Source of the DNA: an uncultured Prevotellaceae bacterium | Lineage (GTDB): Bacteria; Bacteroidota; Bacteroidia; Bacteroidales; Bacteroidaceae | Direction: 5' to 3' | NCBI GenBank assembly: GCA_900315565.1 | Contig: OMZS01000002.1 | Span: forward strand, 62,001 to 126,000 | Length of the DNA stretch: 64,000 nucleotides | Shown here: in pieces, positions 30,119 to 38,432 of the stretch | Position numbering within the stretch: position 1 is the first letter of the stretch | How the letters are laid out: each line of letters starts with the position of its first letter | Position numbers and translations under genes: made by a program | The notes under the pieces: generated by a model | What the model was told of the DNA's origin: nothing | The model's database searches: none | The model's input: only the letters and a program-made list of their open reading frames with translations

Positions 30119-30961
30119 ATGAAACGTATAGCCATTCAAGGATTGCAGGGGTCGTTCCACGACATTGCGGCGCATCAGTATTTCAACGGTGAGCAGATGC
30201 AGCTCATCTGCTGCTCAACATTCGAACAGGTGTTCGAAAACATGAAGCGCGACCCTACGTGCATCGGCATGCTGGCCATCGAGAACACCATTGCCGGCAG
30301 CCTGCTGCACAACTACGAGCTGCTGCGTGACTCGGGCACCACCGTGGTGGGCGAGCACAAACTGCACATTGCCCATTGCATCTGCTGCCTGCCCGACGAC
30401 AACTGGGCTACCATCAGCGAGGTTCACTCACATCCCGTGGCGCTGATGCAGTGCCGGCAGTTCCTGGCCAACCATCCCGATATCAAGAATGTGGAGGCGG
30501 AAGATACCGCCGGCTCAGCCAAATACATCAGCGAAAACCAGTGCCGCGGCTGGGCTGCCATCTGTCATGCCGACGCTGCCCGCATGTATGGACTGAGGAT
30601 TCTGGAAGACCACATCGAGGACAACAAGCACAATTTCACACGTTTTCTGGTGGTGAGCCATCCCAACAAGGCCGACATGCTACGCCCGCTGACCAAAGCC
30701 AACAAGGCCAGCATCGTTTTCTCGCTGCCCCACGAGGAAGGGTCGCTCTCGCATGTGCTGGCCATTCTTTCGTTCTACAAAATCAACCTTACCAAAATAC
30801 AGTCGCTGCCCATCATCGGCCGCGAGTGGGAGTATTTGTTCTATGTCGATGTGATGTACGACGACCTGACACGCTACCGACAGTCCATCGACGCCATTAT
30901 TCCACTGACCAAAGACTTAATTATTTTAGGAGAATACGAAGATGGAAAACAAACCTATTAA
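30119..30961 (+). CDS. pheA: prephenate dehydratase
   Basis: 280 residues. Decarboxylates and dehydrates prephenate to phenylpyruvate. Dehydratase domain (1-185) with IAIQGLQGSFHDIAA at the start, LAIENTIAGSLLHNYELL, and HNFTRF at 171-176 including the catalytic Thr. A C-terminal ACT domain (about 198-275: SIVFSLPHEEGSLSHVLAIL, then INLTKIQSLP) should bind phenylalanine for feedback inhibition. Unlike the enterobacterial protein it has no chorismate mutase domain; that activity is on the downstream DAHP synthase. First gene after the attenuator; its end overlaps the aminotransferase start by 20 bases. Confidence 0.93.
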   Translation: MKRIAIQGLQGSFHDIAAHQYFNGEQMQLICCSTFEQVFENMKRDPTCIGMLAIENTIAGSLLHNYELLRDSGTTVVGEHKLHIAHCICCLPDDNWATISEVHSHPVALMQCRQFLANHPDIKNVEAEDTAGSAKYISENQCRGWAAICHADAARMYGLRILEDHIEDNKHNFTRFLVVSHPNKADMLRPLTKANKASIVFSLPHEEGSLSHVLAILSFYKINLTKIQSLPIIGREWEYLFYVDVMYDDLTRYRQSIDAIIPLTKDLIILGEYEDGKQTY

Positions 30962-32126
30962 AACCATACAGCCCGCCGAGCGGCTGAAACTTGTCAGCGA
31001 ATACTATTTCAGCCGCAAACTGAAAGAGGTGGCCCAGCTCAACGCCGAGGGCAAAGACATCATCAGTCTGGCCATTGGAAGCCCCGACATGCCGCCCTCG
31101 CAGCAAACCATAGAGAAACTATGCGAGGTGGCGCGTCGCCCCGATGCCCACGGCTATCAGCCCACCATGGGTACGCCCGAATTGCGCGAGGCCATGGCCG
31201 ATTTCTACCAGCGCTGGTACGGCGTCAGCCTCGACCCGAAGAGCGAAATTCAACCCCTCATCGGCTCTAAGGAAGGCATACTGCACGTCACGCTGGCCTT
31301 TGTCAACCCTGGCGACCAGGTGCTGGTGCCCAATCCCGGTTATCCCACCTACACGTCGCTCTCCAAGCTGCTCGGTGCTGAGGTGGTGAACTACGACCTT
31401 CGCGCTGACAACGGCTGGCAGCCCGACTTCGACGCATTGGAACAGATGGACCTGAGCCGCGTGAAGCTGATGTGGACCAACTATCCCAATATGCCCACCG
31501 GAGCCAACGCCCAGATGCAGACCTACGAGCGGCTGGTGAGCTTTGCCCGCGAGAAGGGCATCGTGGTGGTGAACGACAATCCCTATTCGTTCATTCTCAA
31601 CGAGCATCCCATTTCGCTGCTTCAGGTGCCTGGGGCCAAGGACTGCTGCATAGAGTTCAACTCCATGTCGAAGAGCCACAATATGCCGGGCTGGCGTGTG
31701 GGACTCTGTGCCACCAACGCCACGTTCATCAGCTGGATTCTGAAGGTGAAGAGCAACATAGACAGCGGCACGTTCCGCGCCATTCAGCTGGCCGCCGCCG
31801 AGGCTTATCACAACGAGCCCGAATGGCACGTGCAGGCCAACCGTAAGACCTATGCTGAGCGCCGCCACTATGCCGAGGAAATCATGCGCCAGCTGGGCTG
31901 TACTTACGACCCCGAGCAGGTGGGCATGTTTCTCTGGGGCAGGATTCCCGACAGTTATCAGAACGTGGAAGACCTCACCGAGCGTGTGCTTCACGAGGCC
32001 CGTGTGTTCATCACTCCCGGCTTCATCTTCGGCTCCAATGGCGAGCGTTACATCCGCATTTCGCTCTGCGCCAAGAAAGAGAAAATTGAAGAGGCACTCC
32101 GGCGCATCCGCCAGGTGTTTCAATAG
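30942..32126 (+). CDS. class I/II aminotransferase (aromatic amino acid pathway)
   Basis: 394-residue PLP fold-type I aminotransferase. ISLAIGSPDMPPS near the N-terminus, the substrate/PLP loops YPNMPTGA and DNPYSFIL, the PLP lysine in FNSMSKSHNMPGWRVG, and the terminal FGSNGERYIRISLC arginine motif. Sequence resembles aspartate/LL-diaminopimelate-type enzymes, but its position between prephenate dehydratase and DAHP synthase points to transamination of phenylpyruvate and 4-hydroxyphenylpyruvate. Translation coupled to pheA by overlap. Confidence 0.85.
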   Translation: MENKPIKTIQPAERLKLVSEYYFSRKLKEVAQLNAEGKDIISLAIGSPDMPPSQQTIEKLCEVARRPDAHGYQPTMGTPELREAMADFYQRWYGVSLDPKSEIQPLIGSKEGILHVTLAFVNPGDQVLVPNPGYPTYTSLSKLLGAEVVNYDLRADNGWQPDFDALEQMDLSRVKLMWTNYPNMPTGANAQMQTYERLVSFAREKGIVVVNDNPYSFILNEHPISLLQVPGAKDCCIEFNSMSKSHNMPGWRVGLCATNATFISWILKVKSNIDSGTFRAIQLAAAEAYHNEPEWHVQANRKTYAERRHYAEEIMRQLGCTYDPEQVGMFLWGRIPDSYQNVEDLTERVLHEARVFITPGFIFGSNGERYIRISLCAKKEKIEEALRRIRQVFQ

Positions 32127-32177
32127 GATGAGTGCTAGTAACGAAACAAAGAAATAACTAAAAAACAAAATAACACA

Positions 32178-33242
32178 ATGGAACTAGAATTAGAACCCCT
32201 GAAACTTCCGAGCGACAACGAACGTCCGTTCGTCATTGCCGGCCCCTGTTCGGCTGAGACCGAAGAACAAGTAATGACCACTGCACGCCAACTGGCTTCG
32301 AAAGGCTGCCACAACTTCCGAGCCGGTGTGTGGAAACCGCGCACCAAGCCCGGCGGATTCGAAGGCAACGGCGAGAAAGCTCTGCCTTGGATGAAGCGCG
32401 TGAAAGAAGAAACGGGCATGAAGGTGGCCACCGAGGTGGCTACGCCCGAGCATGTGGAGCTGGCCATGAAATACGACATCGACATCATGTGGATAGGTGC
32501 CCGTACGTCGGCCAATCCCTTTGCCATGCAGGCGCTGGCCGACGCCATGCGCGGCATCGAGGTGCCCGTGTTTGTGAAAAACCCCGTCAACCCCGACCTG
32601 GAGCTTTGGATTGGCGCCCTTGAGCGTCTCAACCAGGCCGGCGTGAAAAAGTTGGGAGCCATTCACCGTGGTTTCTCCAGCTACGACAAGAAGATGTACC
32701 GCAACCTGCCCATGTGGCAGATTCCCATTGAACTGCGCCGCCGCATTCCGCAACTGCCGCTCATCAGCGACCCCAGCCACATTGGTGGCCGCCGCGAGCT
32801 CATCGCACCCCTCTGCCAGCAGGCCATGGACCTGGGCTTCGACGGTCTGATTGTAGAGAGCCACTGCTCGCCCGACGATGCGTGGAGCGATGCCAAACAG
32901 CAGGTAACGCCCGACGTGCTCGACTTTATTCTTTCGCTGCTCGTCATTCGCGACGAGAAAGCTACCACCGAGGGCATTCACGAGCTGCGTAAGCAGATTG
33001 ACGAGATTGACAATCAGCTGGTGGAACTGCTGGCCAAGCGTATGCGCGTGTGCCGTGAGATAGGTACCTACAAGCGCGAGCACAACATGACCGTGCTGCA
33101 GCCCACGCGTTACAACGAAATCATCGACAAGCGTGGTGCCCAAGGTGCTTTGTGCAGCATGGACAGCGAGTTTGTGAAGTCGGTGTTCGAGGCTGTTCAC
33201 CAGGAGTCGGTGCGCCAGCAAATGGAAATCATCAACCGATAG
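32178..33242 (+). CDS. bifunctional DAHP synthase / chorismate mutase
   Basis: 354 residues. N-terminal DAHP synthase domain (about 1-260) condensing erythrose-4-phosphate and PEP: VIAGPCSAETEEQVM, FRAGVWKPRTKPGGFEGNGE, IGARTSANPFAMQ, KNPVNPDLELWIGA, HRGFSS and ISDPSHIGGRRE. C-terminal AroQ-type chorismate mutase (about 265-354: IHELRKQIDEIDNQLVELLA, then MRVCREIGTYKREHN). Fusion of the first shikimate step to the first Phe/Tyr branch step is common in Bacteroidota. Third gene of the attenuated operon. Confidence 0.93.
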   Translation: MELELEPLKLPSDNERPFVIAGPCSAETEEQVMTTARQLASKGCHNFRAGVWKPRTKPGGFEGNGEKALPWMKRVKEETGMKVATEVATPEHVELAMKYDIDIMWIGARTSANPFAMQALADAMRGIEVPVFVKNPVNPDLELWIGALERLNQAGVKKLGAIHRGFSSYDKKMYRNLPMWQIPIELRRRIPQLPLISDPSHIGGRRELIAPLCQQAMDLGFDGLIVESHCSPDDAWSDAKQQVTPDVLDFILSLLVIRDEKATTEGIHELRKQIDEIDNQLVELLAKRMRVCREIGTYKREHNMTVLQPTRYNEIIDKRGAQGALCSMDSEFVKSVFEAVHQESVRQQMEIINR

Positions 33243-33254
33243 ATGAATCTGGCG

Positions 33255-33362
33255 ATTTTACGATTTCACTATTTTACAATTTCACAATTTGACAATTTAA
33301 AATAGTGAAATCGTATCATCGTAAAATTGTGAAATTGTGAAATTGAAAAATAGTAAAATCAA
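33255..33362. repeat. GTGAAATTGTGAAAT-type repeat array with inverted halves
   Basis: ATTTTACGATTTCACTATTTTACAATTTC-like units followed by their reverse complement (GTGAAATTGTGAAATTG), so the spacer between the DAHP synthase and tyrA genes could form a long hairpin. Confidence 0.7.
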
Positions 33363-33365
33363 ACC

Positions 33366-34160
33366 ATGCGAATATTAGTTTTAGGCGCAGGCAAGATGGG
33401 CAGCTTCTTCATCGACCTGCTGAGTTTTGAGCACGAGGTGGCTGTTTTTGAGAAAGACCCCAAACGCATGCGCTTCACCTACAACTGCCAGCGGTTTACA
33501 CAACTGGAGGAAATAGGCGAGTTTAAGCCCGAACTGGTCATCAATGCAGTCACGCTGAAATACACTATTCCAGCCTTCCGCGAGGTGATGCCCTTTCTGC
33601 CCAAGGACTGCATCCTGAGTGACATCGCCTCGGTGAAAACCGACCTGAAGGAGTTTTACGAGCAGGCGGGCATGCGTTACGCTTCGTCGCACCCCATGTT
33701 TGGCCCCACCTTCGCCAACCTCAATCAGCTGAGCGAGGAGAATGCCATCATTATCACCGAGGGCGACTTCATCGGGCGTTTGTTCTTCAAAGACCTCTAC
33801 CAGAAGCTGGGACTGAACATCTACGAGTACAGTTTCGAGGAGCACGACCAGACCGTGGCCTACTCGCTCTCCATTCCGTTCGTCTCTACGTTTGTCTTTG
33901 CTGCCGTCATGAAGCATCAGGATGCTCCTGGCACCACCTTCAAGCGCCACATGCGCATTGCCAAGGGTGTGCTGAACGAGGACGACTACCTGCTGCAGGA
34001 AATTCTGTTCAACCCCTACACGCCGGGGCAGGTGTCACAGATCCGCACCGAACTGAAAGAGCTGCTCGAAATCATCGACAACCGCGATGCAGAAGCCATG
34101 CAACGCTATCTGCAGAAAATTCGCAACAACGTAAGGCGTGACATCGAAATCAAGCAATAG
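33366..34160 (+). CDS. tyrA: prephenate dehydrogenase
   Basis: 264 residues. Oxidises prephenate to 4-hydroxyphenylpyruvate for tyrosine. Rossmann NAD-binding motif ILVLGAGKMGSFFIDLL at the start, DIASVKTDLKEF, the SSHPMFGPTFANL segment with the conserved His and the helical C-terminal dimerisation half. No ACT domain. It completes the Phe/Tyr operon (dehydratase, aminotransferase, DAHP synthase-mutase, dehydrogenase), which explains the mixed Tyr/Phe leader peptide. Confidence 0.9.
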   Translation: MRILVLGAGKMGSFFIDLLSFEHEVAVFEKDPKRMRFTYNCQRFTQLEEIGEFKPELVINAVTLKYTIPAFREVMPFLPKDCILSDIASVKTDLKEFYEQAGMRYASSHPMFGPTFANLNQLSEENAIIITEGDFIGRLFFKDLYQKLGLNIYEYSFEEHDQTVAYSLSIPFVSTFVFAAVMKHQDAPGTTFKRHMRIAKGVLNEDDYLLQEILFNPYTPGQVSQIRTELKELLEIIDNRDAEAMQRYLQKIRNNVRRDIEIKQ

Positions 34161-34162
34161 AT

Positions 34163-34345
34163 TAGGTGTTAGGTGTTGGGTGTTAGGTGTTTAGAGTTAG
34201 GAGTTTACGGTATACCGTTTACAGTTTACAGAATCTGCGTAATCTGTGTAATCTGTGTAATCTGTGTGACAAAGATCTAATTTCAATGTTCAATGTTCAA
34301 AGAATCTGCGTAATCTGTGTCGTCTGCTTCATCTGTGGTTCTGCA
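34163..34345. repeat. three repeat types in series
   Basis: AGGTGTTAGGTGTTGGGTGTT units (34163-34190), TAGAGTTAGGAGTTT (34191-34207), then AATCTGCGTAATCTGTGTAATC units (34228-34268) and again from about 34304, running into the signal peptide of the next gene. TTCAATGTTCAATGTTCAA at 34283-34300 is the same type as in cobT. Confidence 0.75.
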
Positions 34346-35287
34346 CCTGTCCACGCCCAAACCCGCCGCAAAGCCGTCAGGGCCAAAGTGGATAGCGTGT
34401 TGCAGAGCAGATACGAAAGGGTGAAGTACGACACGGCCTTCATCGGCCGGCCCAAAGCACGGCTCACGCTCAAAGGGCGAGTCAATGTTTCGGGCAACAG
34501 TATCCATGCGCGCGGAACCGTCAACGATATCTATTCGAAAGCCCATCTGCGCACCAGCCGTAAGCTCACGCTGGCCATAGCGGCCAACTATCGCGGACTG
34601 TCGGCTGGCCTCGCACTCAATCCTGCCTCTATTTTTGGCAAGAAAAAAGACTATGAGTTGAACGTCAACTTCTATAGCAACCGCCTGAGCCTGGATGCCA
34701 GCTACCACAACTCACACACGCTGTCGGGCGACATCGAGCGTAATGGCATGTCGCACCTCGAAGAGGGCTATGCCGACATGAAAGTGGTCAACCTCGCTGC
34801 CTACTACACCTTCAACCATCGCCGCTTCTCCTATCCAGCCGCCTTCACACAATCCTACATTCAGCGGCGTTCGGCTGGCTCGTGGCTGGCGGGAGTGTCG
34901 TTTCAGGGCGGCACCATCAAGAACAGCGAAAGTGCTCCTGCCACCTTGCCCCAGATGCGCATCGAGGCCGACAACTTGGGCATTGGCGCGGGCTACGGTT
35001 ACAACTTCGTTCTGGGTCAAAAATGGCTCATCCATCTTTCTGCCCTCCCCACCGTGGTGGTGTTCAATCACAACAACCTCACCATCAACGGCGTGCGTAA
35101 GTCGGCCAAAGCCATGAGGTTCAACATGATTTTCAACGAGCGGCTGGCTTTGGTGCATAATTTCTCCGACCGCTATTTTGCCGGTGCTACCGCCGTGATG
35201 AACAACACTCTTTTCGACGACGAGGTGGTGGTCATCAATCAGAACAAATGGCGTTTCCGCGCCTTCTTCGGAGTCAGAATACCCTGA
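34286..35287 (+). CDS. DUF4421-like outer-membrane protein
   Basis: 333 residues from the start chosen here. The signal peptide (MFNVQRICVICVVCFICGSA...) is itself encoded by dispersed repeat sequence. The mature part has a short helix then many amphipathic strands (ARLTLKGRVNVSGNSIHARG, SAGLALNPASIFGKKKDYEL, ending WRFRAFFGVRIP), the pattern of a beta-barrel in the DUF4421 family of Bacteroidota. An upstream start at 34187 would add 33 residues consisting of NLCNLCNLC-type repeats and is unlikely. Function unknown. Confidence 0.7.
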   Translation: MFNVQRICVICVVCFICGSAPVHAQTRRKAVRAKVDSVLQSRYERVKYDTAFIGRPKARLTLKGRVNVSGNSIHARGTVNDIYSKAHLRTSRKLTLAIAANYRGLSAGLALNPASIFGKKKDYELNVNFYSNRLSLDASYHNSHTLSGDIERNGMSHLEEGYADMKVVNLAAYYTFNHRRFSYPAAFTQSYIQRRSAGSWLAGVSFQGGTIKNSESAPATLPQMRIEADNLGIGAGYGYNFVLGQKWLIHLSALPTVVVFNHNNLTINGVRKSAKAMRFNMIFNERLALVHNFSDRYFAGATAVMNNTLFDDEVVVINQNKWRFRAFFGVRIP

Positions 35288-35318
35288 CCTCTCAAACTTC
35301 AACCTTCGTACATACGGC

Positions 35319-36350
35319 ATGAAACACACTCTCTGGCAGTTTTTTCTCAGCATCATTCTGCTTTGCGCAAGTTTTTCTGATGTTCTTGCGCAGACGGCAG
35401 AACACGTCGAGGATGCTCCCGGGCTGACGCTTGTAGAGCTGAACTGCGAGAACCTCTTCGACTGCGACGACGACCCTCTTCACAACGATAATGAGTGGCT
35501 GCCTGAGGCCGTGCGTCGGTGGACACCGCGCCGCTATTGGCAAAAGCTCAACAACATTGGGCAGGAAATCATTGCCTGCGGCCAACAGACCGACGGCTCG
35601 TGGGTGCTGCCCGACCTGGTGGCTCTTTCGGAGGTGGAAAACGACTCTGTGCTCGTGGCTCTCTCGCGCCGCTCGTTGTTGCGCCGTGCGGGCTACGAAT
35701 ATGTGATGACCCACTCTGCCGATGAGCGAGGCATCGACGTGGCACTGCTCTTTTCGCCATTCTCTTTCCGACTGTTGCGCCACTATGCCCTGCGCGTCAT
35801 TCCGCCCGAAGGCCGCCATGCTACGCGCGACGTGCTCTATGCCGCCGGCGAACTCACCACGGGCGACACCCTCCATGTGTTTGTGGTTCATGCTCCCAGC
35901 CGCTACCAGGGCGAACGGGCCTCGCGGCCTTTCCGGTTGCGAGTGGCCGACCGCGTGTGTCAGTCCATCGACTCCATTCGTCACCACGATGCCGATGCCC
36001 GCATTCTTGTGGCTGGCGACTTCAATGCCTACGCCACCGACCATTCGCTGCAGTATTACGAGCATCACGGTCTCGTCAACGTTGCCCGCAACGCACAAGG
36101 CACCCACGGCGCGCGCGGCACCTATCGTTATCAGGGCGAGTGGGGCAGTCTCGACCAGATTCTTGCCAGCACGTCGCTTGCCGCTGGCCTCGACAGCTGC
36201 GTCATTTTCGATGCGCCCTTCCTCATGGAAAAAGACGAAAAATACGGCGGGGTACAACCCCGCCGCAACTATCGTGGCATGCGCTATAACCGTGGCTACA
36301 GCGACCATCTGCCCCTCGTAGCCCGTTTCCGCCTAACCCCTAACTCTTAA
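35319..36350 (+). CDS. secreted endonuclease/exonuclease/phosphatase-family protein
   Basis: 343 residues. Signal peptide (1-25), then the EEP fold: LVELNCENLFD (metal/substrate Asn-Glu), VALSEVENDSVL, HAPSRYQG, ILVAGDFNAY and GYSDHLPLVARF. These are the metal-binding and catalytic motifs of a DNase I-like hydrolase; the substrate may be DNA, a phosphoester or a lipid headgroup. The last residues (TPNS) are encoded by the TAACTCC repeat that follows. Confidence 0.85.
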   Translation: MKHTLWQFFLSIILLCASFSDVLAQTAEHVEDAPGLTLVELNCENLFDCDDDPLHNDNEWLPEAVRRWTPRRYWQKLNNIGQEIIACGQQTDGSWVLPDLVALSEVENDSVLVALSRRSLLRRAGYEYVMTHSADERGIDVALLFSPFSFRLLRHYALRVIPPEGRHATRDVLYAAGELTTGDTLHVFVVHAPSRYQGERASRPFRLRVADRVCQSIDSIRHHDADARILVAGDFNAYATDHSLQYYEHHGLVNVARNAQGTHGARGTYRYQGEWGSLDQILASTSLAAGLDSCVIFDAPFLMEKDEKYGGVQPRRNYRGMRYNRGYSDHLPLVARFRLTPNS

Positions 36351-36385
36351 CTCCTAACTCCTAACTTCTAACTCCAAACTCTCTC
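36342..36385. repeat. TAACTCC repeat overlapping the end of a gene
   Basis: CTAACTCTTAACTCCTAACTC units beginning in the final codons of the phosphatase-family gene. Confidence 0.75.
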
Positions 36386-36390
36386 CAAAG

Positions 36391-37722
36391 TTAGTATTTC
36401 AAAATCAGATACTCGAAAGGTTCGAGTGTCGTCTTTTCTTCAAGCTTCATTTTCTTGTCGGTCATCTCGTCTTCGGTTTCATGGCCAATCCATTCCTTGG
36501 GAGTCTGTATTGTTTTCTTCTCGTTGCGAACGTTGGCAACAACGAGGAAACGCTCTTCTGCATCTTTCTTTTCAAACACCAGCACGTCCTTGTCGGGATA
36601 AGCCGTCATGCTGCCTTTGCGCAGGGCTGCATGCTCGTTGTAGAGTGCGATGAGCGCTTTGTACTCGTTGAAGATCTCCGGCTTTGCCGTCCAGTCAACA
36701 GGCACATATTTGAAGAAGTTGATAGGCTCGGGATAGCCCACCTCCTGCGAACCGTAGATGAGAGCTCCTCCATGAGGGAAAATGCTGGCCACGTATGCAG
36801 CCATGGCGCCGCGGTCGTTGGTGAACTCCACGCAGGGCGTTGCCTCGGTTGAATGGTCGTGGTTGGTGGTGAAACGTAGTTTCATCTTGCCTGCCGGCAG
36901 GCTGTCGTACTCGGCCTTGTCGGCCTTGATGAGGTTATCGGCCGGAGCACCCTTGAACACCTTCACGAGCTCGTCTTTGTAGTCCCAGCCGTAGTTCATG
37001 TCGAAGCCGCCCACGGAGAAATTGTCCGAGTGCTTACCCTCTGCCAGCATCAGAATACGCCTCTTGCCGGCAGCAGCGCGTAGCTCGTTGATGGCTTCTT
37101 TCCAGAAATCGGCAGGCACACCGTCGGCCACATCGCAGCGGAACCCGTCGATGCCCACTTCCACAATCCAGAACTTCATGGCGTCGATCATCGCCTTGCG
37201 CATGTCCTGGTTGTCGTAGTTAAGGTCGGCTACGTCGTACCAATCCCACGGACGCGGATGGATAATGGTGTCGGCTTTCTCGTCGTGCGTGTACCAGTCG
37301 GGGTGGGCTTTCACCCAGGGGTGGTCCCACGCCGTGTGGTTGGCCACCCAGTCGAGAATGATGCCCATGCCGTGCTCGTGGCACACCTCGGCAAGATGCT
37401 TGAAGTCGTTGATGGTGCCAAACTCGGGGGCTATGGCCTTATAGTCGCTGATGCAGTAGGGCGAGTTCTTGCCCTTTTCAATGCCAATGGGATAGATGGG
37501 CATCACCCACATCACGTTCACCCCCAGTTCGCGGATAGAGTCAATGCGGGCTGCAACCGCATTGAGCGATTTCTCGGAAGCAAAAACACGTGGGTTCACC
37601 TGATACATGGCGATGTCGTCAACTGCAGGCATTTCGAATGCCTCTTGCTTGGCGTCCTTGGTGGGCTTGCACGAAGCCATGACAGCCAGAATGCCGATAA
37701 ACAAAACAAACTTTTTCATCAT
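36391..37722 (-). CDS. GH13 alpha-amylase-family lipoprotein
   Basis: 443 residues. Lipoprotein signal with a lipobox ending VMAS-C near residue 18. Barrel motifs: VMWVMPIYPIG, ILDWVANHTAWDHPW (region I), GIDGFRCDVADGVP (nucleophile Asp, region II), ILMLAEGKHSD (acid/base Glu, region III) and RFTTNHDHSTE (region IV). It hydrolyses alpha-glucans at the cell envelope, probably on the surface or in the periplasm. The start is at one of two adjacent ATGs (37722 or 37719), rather than an ATG 30 bases further up, because the lipoprotein signal begins there. Confidence 0.9.
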   Translation of the reverse strand: MMKKFVLFIGILAVMASCKPTKDAKQEAFEMPAVDDIAMYQVNPRVFASEKSLNAVAARIDSIRELGVNVMWVMPIYPIGIEKGKNSPYCISDYKAIAPEFGTINDFKHLAEVCHEHGMGIILDWVANHTAWDHPWVKAHPDWYTHDEKADTIIHPRPWDWYDVADLNYDNQDMRKAMIDAMKFWIVEVGIDGFRCDVADGVPADFWKEAINELRAAAGKRRILMLAEGKHSDNFSVGGFDMNYGWDYKDELVKVFKGAPADNLIKADKAEYDSLPAGKMKLRFTTNHDHSTEATPCVEFTNDRGAMAAYVASIFPHGGALIYGSQEVGYPEPINFFKYVPVDWTAKPEIFNEYKALIALYNEHAALRKGSMTAYPDKDVLVFEKKDAEERFLVVANVRNEKKTIQTPKEWIGHETEDEMTDKKMKLEEKTTLEPFEYLILKY

Positions 37723-37772
37723 TGTTCTTTGCTTTAGATTTTTAATGGTCAATGTTTAGGATTTTTACGTCA

Positions 37773-37780
37773 CAAAGATA
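37773..37780 (-). promoter_or_regulatory. -7 box TATCTTTG of the amylase gene
   Basis: TATCTTTGTGACG on the minus strand about 50 bases before the start codon. Confidence 0.6.
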
Positions 37781-37869
37781 ACACAAATGCCGCGTTGTTC
37801 TTCACTAAACAGCTCTTTTTTTCAACACTTACGTCATGCAACCGTTTGCACAAAAGCGAGTTCCCCGCC

Positions 37870-38240
37870 GCTTGTATTAAACATAACTGAGAAACAAGAA
37901 AAACATAGAAAAGGCATCTGTTGTTTTATTTCACGGCGTTATTATCGCCACGCCATGAGTTACGAAATTATCTCACGACGTTATTTTCGCCACGCCGTGA
38001 GTTACGAAATTATTTCACGACGTTATTATAAAATTCTCTAGAAAAATTGAAACTCGCGTCGTAAGATAATCTCAGAATCTCATGATCTATTGTTTTATTT
38101 CAAAATAACAGTTTCAAATACTTTGCTATTTTTGTCTTTTCCACATGAATTGTGTGTAGAAATTTTGTTTAGGGTAATAAATCCCCGAAAGGAATATGTT
38201 TTTCCCTGTTTTTCTGGTTTTTCTCTGTTTTCCTAAGAAG
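37870..38240. repeat. palindromic CACGCCGTGAGTTA / CTCTAGA repeat cluster 1
   Basis: Several units of TTTCACGGCGTTATTATCGCC and GCCGTGAGTTACGAAATTAT with a TTCTCTAGAAAA core (around 38034-38045). They are flanked by AGAAAAACATAGAAAAGG (about 37897) and ATGTTTTTCCCTGTTTTTC (about 38200), which are partly complementary. Clusters 2 and 3 lie at 49063-49195 and 59725-59995. No gene is seen between 37781 and 38335. Confidence 0.7.
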
Positions 38241-38335
38241 TCACCATTTGTTTGTTGTGCAATAATAATAATGGCTAAAAACGTGATTTTTTGAATTAAT
38301 AACTAATAAATGATGGTGGTTTGCAGTTTTTTCCG

Positions 38336-38343
38336 TACCTTTG
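38336..38343 (+). promoter_or_regulatory. -7 box TACCTTTG of ffh
   Basis: CGTACCTTTGCAG about 90 bases before the ffh start. TTTG at 38320-38323 is only 12 bases upstream. The leader contains AACGATAAAAATAACGCTAACG short repeats. Confidence 0.55.
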
Positions 38344-38432
38344 CAGAGTTTTTTTAAAGGCTAACGAAAAAGCCGACGATAACGATAAAAATAACGCTAA
38401 CGATAACAAATACGAAAACGGTTTAAATCATT

